Shown here: one piece after another, positions 33,736-42,667 of the stretch
Layout of the letters: the number at the start of each line of letters is the position of its first letter
Numbering within the stretch: position 1 is the stretch's first letter
Origin: Diphasiastrum complanatum
Taxonomy: Eukaryota > Streptophyta > Lycopodiopsida > Lycopodiales > Lycopodiaceae
Length of the DNA stretch: 64,000 bases
Assembly: GCA_029204225.1 (NCBI GenBank)
Contig: CM055097.1
Coordinates: 5,909,676-5,973,675, forward strand
Direction: 5' to 3'
The notes under the pieces: generated by a model
The model's database searches: none
What the model was told of the DNA's origin: nothing
Seen by the model: the letters and a program-made list of their open reading frames with translations, nothing else
Translations under genes and position numbers: made by a program

Positions 33736-34690
33736 GCCAAAGCTTTGCTAGCTTTCCACCCTGATTTTGACATAGAAAACACACGAAACAAAAATGTTCG
33801 CAAACAATTTCGTGACACACGACACAAAATTGTTTCGCGACACAAAATCATTCGTGCTCCAGAAAAGACCAAGAAGCTCAACCAAGTACCATGGGATGCA
33901 AACATTTGATCTGATATCGTGACATCAGCAGAAGTACTTTAGGACGTGGCTAATCTGCCACTCTTGTAATCCATGGTTAGTTATAGATGTTTAGTCTTTT
34001 TTATCAGGGAAATTACACGACGCGACATGAAAAAGTTTGCGAACTATATACTTTTTGCTTGATGCCTAAAAATAGTAAGACGAAAATATACGGAATATAT
34101 GTCCGCCTATGAGCGAGACAATTTTGTAAGAGGATCAGCAGATCTAGAAGTCCGCTAGTAAGTGAGACACTATTCGTGAGAGAATTGTATTTCTCTCACA
34201 CCAATGCACTATGTGGATCTGTCACACAATGCTTGAAATCATAAGATCAATAGATAATATTGTAGCTGTTATGCACATATCATTCTGTATGATTGTTGTC
34301 CACCTGTGAGCGAAACAATTTTGTAAGAGGATCAGTAGATCCAAAAGTCCGCTAGTAAGTGAGAAACTATTTGTGAGAGAATTGTATTTCTCTCACGCCA
34401 ATGCACAGTGTGGATTTGTTACACAGTGCTTGAAATCAGAAGATCAATAGATAATATTGTAGCTGTTATGCGCATATTATTCTAAATGATTGTATGATCT
34501 CAAATGAATATTTGAATGCTACTATTCGTGTATCTCATTTACTTGTTTATCCAATTCTGCACATTGGCTGAATTTTGTTGAATGCTATATTAATCTATAA
34601 CATAGATCAGCAGTGTTTGTCTACATTCTGGAGGATTGTAGGAATGATATAGCCGACAGTGACCAACAATCATATCTGAATTCCACACAA
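33727..34690 (+). repeat. LTR-like repeat F, right copy with 197-bp tandem duplication
   Basis: Homologous to 11842-12650. It begins with the same protein tail (KALLAF at about 33745; frame ends at 33909) and continues with ACATCAGCAG, GTGGCTAATC and the CCGCTAGTAAG segment. Unlike the left copy, it holds two copies of a unit: TGTCCGCCTATGAGCG at 34100 and TGTCCACCTGTGAGCG at 34297, a period of 197 bases. The two units are more alike than the left and right F copies, so the duplication arose in this copy. Confidence 0.6.
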
Positions 34691-34979
34691 ACTGATTTTG
34701 TTCGCGAATGTTTTTGCTTCATGTTTCGCTTCGCGATCACTTGGCTTTCAGCATAAATCAATTATAGAGCTCATTCAAGTTTCATTCCGCTTCGTTTCGT
34801 TTCGTCTAGTTTCATTTCGTTTCATTACAAAGCTTGATTGATCTTTTCGCGAATTCTTCTCATTTCGTTACAGAGCTTGATTGATCTTTTCGCGAAATCT
34901 TCTCGAGCAGAAATTACTCCTGATCAGAACAGTTTTGAGAATAATTTGACGAATCGTTCGAGAAACTCCCATCAGTTCG
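34691..34979 (+). repeat. TTCG/TTTCGT-rich low-complexity with 43-bp repeat
   Basis: Dense TTTCGT and TTCGCGA words. AGCTTGATTGATCTTTTCGC occurs at 34831 and again at 34874, a 43-bp tandem period. Similar TTCG-rich sequence ends the 5' LTR of element E (about 57000-57320), which suggests related U5 regions. No gene. Confidence 0.5.
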
Positions 34980-36728
34980 TCACCAATATTTTACTGGAAT
35001 TTCAATTTTGCACTTCCATCGTTTCATACAATATAAACGTGGATGTTTCGAATTTGCTCCATGAGATACATTGAACATACATTTCAATGACTTCAAGTCT
35101 CCAGCTAAAAGCCATTCCACAAAAAATTCACCTCTGTCAAGAGCACTAAGTACTTTGCCATTCATATGATCCTTTATGATATCTAGATAACTTGTTTTGC
35201 TAAAAATCTAGGAAAGAGCATCATGATCCTCTTTGATAACCTGTCCAACATATGGAATCACAAGCTTTTATATATTCAAAACAATTACCAAAAGAAATTG
35301 CACATGAATAATAGTCTTTTTTACTTGAAAACATGCTAGCCACCATATGTTATTTTCTGATTGCACACTAAAGTTGAGATCCCTTGAGTTTGTTGCATTT
35401 TTCAATGCTCCATTCATGAGAATAATACTTAATTTTTTCAACTTTTGTCTTTTTATAACTTCCGATTCATCTAGCTTGACCACCATAATAAATTTGCTCA
35501 TACTAACACATAATATTATAGAATTTCACTATAAATCTCAGTAAATGATTCAAATCCACAAATAAGTTGTTCGTAGGATCATATGACAAACTGCCACACT
35601 TTAAATTGTAAATCTCATTGATGTGAAAAGGGATTCCAATGATGTTTTGCATACCCTTATTCAATACATCTCTCTCCAATCTTATCCGAAAAGGGTGAGA
35701 AATGGGAAATTTTCCTACATGCAATTGTCCGAAAGCCTCTTTAATAATTTTAAATATACTGGCATATGCCTCCCTACTAATACTTGAGAAATCACATGCT
35801 CCCTGAATTAACGTTCGGTCGATAACCTTACCGACCTCACTCATCAAAGCCTCAGTGATTTTGGACTTGATTCGAGAATATTGATTATTGTCCAATAAAG
35901 ACTTTGTGGACTTGGTTGTCAATACCGAGCTCAATGACTTTCCGATCATGTCATTGTCCCTTAGATGCTCATTTGCAACCAATGCTGATATGCAAATGAT
36001 TATGAAAATCAACAAACCCAAATAGGCTACATAATAAATGTCATGCTACTTCACAAAATGAAAATAAAATAATTCAAATCAAACTTGAATGTTTGAATCC
36101 TTTTTCTCCATTGGCCTCCATTTAGCGAAAGCTCATCAATGTCCTTCAAAATTCTTTTTCGCTTGTTTCTTTTTAATTTCTTATCTAGTATGTGAGTTTC
36201 TTCTTTTAACTGGTCATTTGATATATGTAATGTCTGAACAACTTGTCAGAGTTGATCGTTACTTGCATTCAAATTTAACATAATATTATGTAAACGTGCA
36301 TTATCTTCTTTTGTTTGTAATAATGCGGTCTCTTTTTCTCTATAGTCAGCAAGCAAACAATTTAACATACATTCTAAACTCTGTATTTTCTGAATCGAGT
36401 TTGCAACACAATAAGTCCTCAATCTTTCACAATAACCTAGTAAACCGTTTTGTCCTTCACATAATAATTTTATTAATTGTGTGATGGATTGGAATTGTGA
36501 AGCTTGCATCGAACTCGGATCCAATGGATACAAACTTCCGTCAATTTACAAATCGTAGTTCTTTCTTTGGTTGATTTTGTGAGCAATCACATCAAGTGGA
36601 GAAACTGTGGATCCTTTCACTACTCCTCTTTTAGCTATCAGAGCATTCTCGGTAGGGAGAACAATGTGTAGATGAAACTGAGACATCTTCACAAACATCA
36701 GTTGACAGACCAAAAAAAAAATAGACAC
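34980..36728 (-). pseudogene. Minus-strand gene remnant, possibly transposon-derived
   Basis: Several minus-strand frames line up: 36728-36546, 36533-36246 (continuing past a TGA into a lysine-rich coiled-coil-like stretch to about 36090), 36021-35503, 35501-35268 and 35165-34980. Between the second and third there is a possible intron ending in TTTGCATATCAG (about 35984 on the + numbering). The last part has AGDLKSLKCMFNVSHGANSK followed by a cysteine pair, a pattern I associate with uncharacterised transposon-like proteins. Stops at 36246, about 35268 and about 35206 show decay. The hydrophobic start MGLLIFIIICISALVA at 36021 looks like a signal peptide but may be intron read-through. Confidence 0.4.
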
Positions 36729-37560
36729 TCTTCTTCACACATGGCGTACCTGAGATCCTACGTTTATTCTCTCGCTAGTTAAAACAAGGGACACAATCTC
36801 ATTTTCAAATTTGAAAAAGTTAGTTAATGAGCGTCATAGGTTCTTGAAGTCGCAGTTGCACGCGTCATAATCGTGTCATGTTAACTACACATTACTAGTA
36901 AGGTTAAGCTAAACTGGACCTAAAAGTCCGTCGGATTTCCAAAATCCAATGTTTTTTTTTTGTCCTACATGGCATTTCTTAGACGGCCCTTTTGATGTTT
37001 GTGACTCCTCTAATGACTACCAATTGGTGTAACAACACTAAAGCAGTACCAAAAAGACCGAATTGGGACGTGTGCAAACTACAAATACGACAAAATCCAA
37101 AAAAATAGAACCAATCTCTATGTCAAACTAAAAATCCAAATAGGACAAAAAATGAGTCTGTTTGTCACTAACCCTAGCATCAACAAGGAAAGAACTAAGC
37201 GCTCTATCATAGATTGAACTGGTAGACGAGGAAGCCATATTTATATGAGACACCGATTAGCAAGGTGAACTAAAAGGTGTAGTCCACGGCGTGTGATGGC
37301 AATATACAGACTATAGATTTTGGATATCAGAACTACGCACCAGGAGAGCAGTGGTACTGTAGGGATGTTTGTTGGGCGCGTGGTAGCGATATAGTGTGTT
37401 TTGATTTTGGAGCAAGTCGGTTTGCTGGACTCGGTATGCGAAACTCAATTCCAAAAATGATGCTCTTATATATACTCTAATTCAGAGGATCTGAACCGTA
37501 CACGTGTTTCGGAAGCGTGCGGTCAAAATAGCCACACGTGTGAGAAACGACGGCCAAATC
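36729..37560. other. No recognised gene
   Basis: Unique-looking sequence with no credible frame. A block near 36985-37025 (CCTCTAATGACTACC) is similar to one near 41652-41690 (CCTCTAATGATTACTCC), so direct repeats of about 40 bases flank the H3/Ulp1 locus. GTGGTAGCGATA occurs at 37380. Confidence 0.35.
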
Positions 37561-37564
37561 ATTG

Positions 37565-37790
37565 CATGACATGTGTATGGACCATATCATGACACGTGTC
37601 CTCACACATGCAAGCCAGCCATATGATTTTACGGACTAGTTATCCCATGACACGTGTGTGGTCCAGATCATAACACATGTCCTGGCACGTGCAAGCCAGC
37701 CATACGATTGTAGAGACTAGTTATGCCTTGACACATGTGTAGTCCATAAGATGACACATGTCACCACACGTGCGGTAAAAGGTATGTGTC
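37565..37790 (+). promoter_or_regulatory. 81-bp tandem repeat with ACGT/G-box motifs
   Basis: Units start at 37565, 37646 and 37727; the third is partial. Each carries CATGACACGTGTG or a variant, then a second ACACGTGTC or ACACATGTC, then a third motif (CACACATG, GCACGTGC or CACACGTG). The first two units also have GCAAGCCAGCCATA and GACTAGTTAT. More ACGT boxes flank them (37499, 37533-37542 and 37795-37804). Arrays of G-boxes bind plant bZIP and bHLH factors. The position, upstream of a TATA box and the H3-like frame, suggests a promoter. This is inference only. Confidence 0.6.
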
Positions 37791-37828
37791 GCATCACACG
37801 TGTGACAATGATTACGATGTTCAACAAG

Positions 37829-37835
37829 TATAAAA
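37829..37835 (+). promoter_or_regulatory. TATA box upstream of H3-like frame
   Basis: TATAAAA occurs 205 bases before the ATG at 38034 and just after the G-box repeats. The spacing allows a 5' untranslated region of about 170 bases. Confidence 0.5.
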
Positions 37836-38033
37836 GAACGTTTTCGACTCATTTTTTAGTTTCTGATTTCTTGGTTCCATAGCGCTCCTCTCCTCCTGGA
37901 TTTTGATGTCGCTAGCTGCATATCGCTACCACGTGCCCATTCACTCGGATTCCCATTGCACTTTTCTCTCCGCGTGTGGTAGCGATACACCATATCCTAT
38001 ATCGCCATCATCATAGCGATACCATAGCTTGAA

Positions 38034-38707
38034 ATGGCCTGTACCAAGCAGACAACACGTCTTGCTACATTTGCCCCGCCTCCTCATCCTCCTATAGGAA
38101 GGGTAGTGGGCACTGGTAGGAGAGTAGGTCGTTCGAGAAGACCATGGCTAAGGGATATCATGAGACTACAGAGGACAACTAATCTCCTGATTCTCCGTGC
38201 TCCTTTCTACAAGTCTGTGACTTAGTGACAAGGTCACTCTCACATGATGTTCGTTGGAACATAACAGCCCTAGAAGCCCTCCATACTGCCTATGAGGACT
38301 TTCAGGTTAAATTCTATGAAGACTCTACTCTTTGCACTATGCACGCCAAGAGAGTTACGCTCATGCCTCAGGACATGCATCTTGTCATGAGGCTGAGGAG
38401 TATATACGATTGGGTTTTTAAGAGTGCCTTCAGCTCTAGGCCGCCACCTACAGAGAGAGGATCTGTTCCTCAACGGAGAAAGAGAAAGCAGACCAAGCCC
38501 GCCAGGCCTGCTAGACAAAGGGTAGTACTCGACTCCAGCCAGTCACCATCCCCCCCTCGTATCTCTCGTCCTGTGGTTGGACCATCACTCCAGTTTGCCC
38601 AACGTTCTTCTCCTCTCACCACTCTTGACTATTCAAGTAGTTCCTCCTCCATTCCCTCCATTCCATCCCACAATGATGAGGATATGATCTCTACTGTAGA
38701 TAAATAA
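38034..38707 (+). pseudogene. Divergent histone H3-like (CENH3-like) frame with C-terminal extension
   Basis: The frame opens MACTKQTTRLAT, clearly the H3 tail start. After a proline-rich segment shorter than in H3 it reaches RDIMRLQRTTNLLILRAPFY, the alphaN-alpha1 region. A shift at 38217-38229, where GTGAC is repeated at an 8-base offset, moves the frame. It continues VRWNITALEALHTAYEDF (alpha2) and LCTMHAKRVTLMPQDM (loop 2-alpha3). T-N-L-L-I and the tryptophan before alpha2 are usual in CENH3, not in canonical H3. About 100 residues follow that no H3 has: an RRKRKQTKPARPARQR basic patch, then a serine-rich acidic end. Without the shift this would be one frame of about 220 codons. It is either a pseudogene, a spliced gene, or an assembly error. 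Confidence 0.72.
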
Positions 38708-39878
38708 TAATATCAAATCTAGATAAGAGTTTAATAGGTGATTTTTATAAAGATCTTTGTGTAAGATTTCATGTTCATCCGAGAGATTCATTTTTGGATT
38801 CTGAGAGATATATAGTTTTTGATGAGTATGTTGCCAAAGAGATAGATAAGTTAGGAGGTCAATTTTTTTTTTGTCTAAGGTTTCAATTAATTATGTTTAG
38901 TCACATAAATAAAGACTTTTGTGATGCCCTGAAAAAGAAGACAACAGATATATCAGATCCAGTTGTGGAGGCTGGTTTGATGTATTTTGTAAATAGATGT
39001 AAATGCGATAATAATAAGGACATTGGGGTTGTGCTGTCCTTTTTTGCACACAGCTTTCATAGTCCAACTCAGGCGACGAAGTATCTTCTCCATACAACTT
39101 CATAGACCAAAATCTTCATTATTCCATACTACCAAAAGTAAGTGATTACATAGAATATATTCAAGTAACATTTTGTTTTAGGTATTGTAATTCCTTTAGT
39201 CTAACTAATTATCTCTTGTTTGCAGTAAGCATTGGAGTATGCATGTAATCTCCCTTAGGGAAGATTCAGATGAGATCATTAATCCCATCTGTTTAAAGAT
39301 GAATTTCTTGAGCTCCATCCATCCCGAAATGGATGTCATGTAGAACAAAATGTTGCAATTTTTGCCAAGGCCGGATGGGGCAACTGTAAATAGCCACCTG
39401 GGGATTGTTGATGCAAAAGTAAGTATTTCTCATCAAGTATCTGATAAGTAATTTGATTTGTTTTTTCCAAAGTGCACAACTAACCTATTATACCTTTTGT
39501 GATTGAAGTCAGCGCAACAAGATGATGGACACAACTGTGGATGGTTCTCCATCCACAATATACAAGACTTCTTAGAGTGGTACATCATGCAATCCGGGGC
39601 TCCAGATATATGAGAAGTAAATAGACTAGTTAATGGCCTAACTAGGTTATTTTTTATTATTTTCCATTTGGTTTCTAATAAGTCAATTGACCTAGTTATT
39701 TTGGATTTGTAGTAGTGGAGCATTTACAATGAATGAGATATATGAATTTCGTCAACAAATGTTGGTGAACTTATTATCTCATGCAACACCCAGTCCAGCT
39801 ACAAAAATGGGAGGGCAATCAAGCCCACAACTGAAACTAGTGCAAGGTGGAGATAATCCATATTACTTTGAGTTGTAA
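38704..39878 (+). pseudogene. Ulp1-type cysteine protease remnant, four exons
   Basis: Exon 1 (about 38704-39137) ends KIFIIPYYQ; intron 39138-39225 (GTAAGT...TGCAG). Exon 2 (39226-39418) begins with the catalytic histidine region, KHWSMHVISL (His at 39230). Intron 39419-39508 follows (GTAAGT...AAG). Exon 3 (39509-about 39614) has QQDDGHNCGWF, with Cys at 39536 and the oxyanion-hole Gln six residues before it. A third intron to 39712 leads to a last exon ending at TAA 39876-39878. H...N/D...Q-C order defines the C48/Ulp1 family, which cleaves SUMO precursors and conjugates; many plant transposons carry such domains. In-frame stops at 39103 (TAG), 39341 (TAG) and 39611 (TGA) all fit C-to-T change. 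Frames join correctly across introns 1 and 2. Confidence 0.72.
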
Positions 39879-40322
39879 ATAATAGATTAAATAGACATAT
39901 ACATTTTTGATGTAGTGCCCTGTGAATAATTATGGGCATATAAAAAGATAGAGACAATGGAGTAAAAGCATCCATTGTAAAATACAGGACACACATGTAC
40001 ATTCTTAGAAAATGAGAAATATATTGATATTTATGAGAGTTTTTACAAATCTTGTATCATGATTGTTGTATTATCTGAACAATTCCTCCCAAATCTTTGC
40101 ATTTGATTTTCTCTTCATGTCTTTTACGTATCTGCACAAACATACATTAATCAAATTACAGTTAGTGATCCGAATATTGACAAAAACTATAATGAATAGA
40201 AATTAATATACAAATTCATAGATTTCACATACCAATTTTCCATTCAATATAAAGCTGAAATATTCGAGGATATCTTGTTGTAAAAGTGTCAGTTCCGTTC
40301 TAATGTAGAATAAGGTCCAGTC

Positions 40323-41450
40323 CTACTCAACCTCAATAGTAGTTAGTAAATTCCCATTTGCCATGATATCATTGCATATACAATTAGTGTGTCCAATGTT
40401 GTCTAGATCTTGATCTAATGGGGCCCAAGTACCATTGTGTTTTTTCCATCTCTGATAATGAAACACCATACTAAACATTTGCTTTTCTATACTGTATGTA
40501 AATGATATGGATGAATGTTTGATTCTACATTCTATATCTGCAATGGATTTTATATCCCAACCTTTGTCCATGAATTTGAATAAAAATCCATTTGATAGAT
40601 TTTTGCAAACAAACGATGTGGGGGTTCAATGCACCTCTGTGTTTGAAAAAGAGCTGACATAAGTGCACATTTCTTGATCCTGTACTAATTTTGAGTGACT
40701 TTTGTACATCATTATGTAGCTTGGAATGAAAACACTTTATTATATTGTCGCTGACTGCAATCCACCACACGTTATCTTGAAAATTAGGTAGAGGTATACA
40801 CTCTAGTTATCTCATTCCTCCATTTATGTCTGGAATATACATTGCATCATAAAAAAAAATTCTAGAATCTGCAAGTTCTTTTGCCGTTCGTCCTTTGTAT
40901 TGCAATTTGCCAATTTCTAAATGGATGACATCTATTATACATGAAAGAGACGCCACAGGTTCCCATTTATGTATATTTGAAGGATATAGATCTGCAATAC
41001 AAAATCATAATAAGTTCTCATTTATAAATACGATTAGATTTTAAAAATGACAAGCAATTAAAAAAATTAAGATACTTACAATTACATTTTCGAAAATCAT
41101 GTGAATTTACAGCCTCCACATTAAGTTCTGAATGCATATAAACATGTTGAATAAGCACCTCTGAAATGGTTTGTCCTCCTGAAGAAACTTTGAAATCAAT
41201 AATCTGCCCTTTCCAATAAGATCTATATGTATACTTGGCCTTTTTCTTTTGGCGAAAACCCCTCTCGCCAATGGATGCATCAGCACCCAATAAGCCTTAT
41301 GATATTCATGGGCAATCCATGTGCCATCATCTTCCCTCTCCATAGCTTGAAGAGTCTCACGTTTGAACTTGTCATTATGAGAGTCCTGAGCATAATAGAC
41401 GCCAAACCTATTTATGAGTCCCAAGATAACTTTAACTTGAGGTTAGCCCA
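40323..41450 (-). pseudogene. Two-exon minus-strand gene remnant of unknown family
   Basis: Exon 1 (about 41450-41080) includes NRFGVYYAQDSHNDKFKRET, shifts frame near 41290 and ends NSHDFRKCN. The intron at 41079-40992 has GTAAGT and a CAG acceptor, and the frame continues across it into LYPSNIHKWEPVASL, then SRIFFYDAMYIP. Stops or shifts follow at about 40810 and 40640. The last part, 40571-40323, has SISFTYSIEKQMFSMVFHYQ. I do not recognise the protein. It lies tail to tail with the Ulp1 remnant, so both may be parts of one large transposon. Confidence 0.45.
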
Positions 41451-41639
41451 AGCAGTTTAGTCAACCAGTGGCCGCGCACGCCAGCCAATAATATGCTTCC
41501 AATCTACCGGACCGAAAATTCAAATTTGCCCAAACATGAATTGTGTTTTTCGGGTCAGGCGAGTTATGTTACATAGAAGCCACTATGTCAAGAACTAATT
41601 GGGCCACATGGACATAAAAAGTGAGAGAAAAAAAAAGTT

Positions 41640-41844
41640 AGTAACAAACGACCCTTCTAAGTTTGAGAACTCCTCTAATGATTACTCCAGTAGTCGGGTA
41701 CTAATTTTACAAATTTTGTACTATTGTGGTACTATTTTTGTGTTGGTAAAACTCTTGAATACAAAGTAATGGTACTACAATAACTTATCATGTACCAATT
41801 CCGATCCTCCTGACTACCTAATTAGGTTCTTTATAGGAAGTGTC
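41640..41844 (+). repeat. Isolated unit of the GGTACTA tandem repeat
   Basis: From about 41692 the sequence (CGGGTACTAATTTTACA..., then CTAATTAGGTTCTTTATA) matches 48302-48455 in the array right of element D. It stops where the truncated LTR of element D begins. Confidence 0.7.
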
Positions 41845-42040
41845 CTTATTTCCACACGTGTGGAGTTGGATTACACTAATTGATCAATGCTTTGATTGTC
41901 TCTACTTGTTTCCTATCAAGCTGCTAAACTAGATCTTGTTTTCTGATGACTAGTTTCTGATAGATTGTTTAACAAGCATACAATCACCTTGTGGATCATT
42001 CAAAGATCCATTTATGTTCCTTAGTACTGTACTTTTCACA
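41845..42040 (+). repeat. 5' LTR of element D, only the last 196 bp
   Basis: Matches 47126-47301 plus the end near 48051. CCACACGTGTGG at 41852 is CCACATGTGTGG in the 3' LTR. It ends TTTTCACA, directly before TGGTATCAGAGCC (42041-42053), a perfect plant initiator-Met primer site. Confidence 0.85.
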
Positions 42041-42667
42041 TGGTATCAGAGCCAAGTACAAGGCCATTGATCTGTGTTTGAATCTAATCCAGTTTTAGTA
42101 GGTTTTGGTGCAAAAAGCTAGTATTGGCGGGCTGGTATCCAGGTTTTGGTGAGGGAATTTGATCCCAAAGTTTTTCAAGATCAAAATCCGTACTATTCAC
42201 ACATGTGGGCATCTCTGAACCAACATTTAATAACCCATATTCATAGGATCATAGAAAATTCATCTGGTGTCAATTTAATGTAATTTTTGGTGCAAATCCT
42301 AGGATAAGCTACCAAGATCACTTGCCATTGATTAGTTTTGAATTTGTTTCATGAAAACTAATTAATCTAGGCTGATTTTAGACCACCTTAAAGTGGAAAC
42401 CAGGTCTTGAAAGTACATCAAAGTGAATGAGAGAGATAGAGTCAGTTTTTGTCCAAGAATAGCCAAGATTGGCAAGATTTGCTTGAGAGTAGTTTTTCTC
42501 TCATCTTATCTTCATTCCAGCTTTGTGAGGGAGTGATAGAACTATGATTACAAATCAATCTGTTGGATTAGAAGTCAACATTTGAGTGAAACATTGCAAG
42601 TTAGAAACCTTTGTGAGTTTCAGGTTCAAACAAATCTATATCTTGTGTGTAGAATCTTGCTAGTAAG

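Noticed and set aside
33652-33905. Minus-strand continuation of the frame above 33735 (SGARMILCRETILCRVSRN)
   Set aside because: The plus strand here shows protein-level similarity to the tail before repeat F at 11.84 kb, so the minus reading is most likely a shadow.
36003-36021. Signal-peptide-like start MGLLIFIIICISALVA as evidence of a secreted host protein
   Set aside because: The hydrophobic run lies just before a plausible intron acceptor (TTTGCATATCAG on the minus strand), so it is probably intron translated by chance; the gene around it looks transposon-derived.
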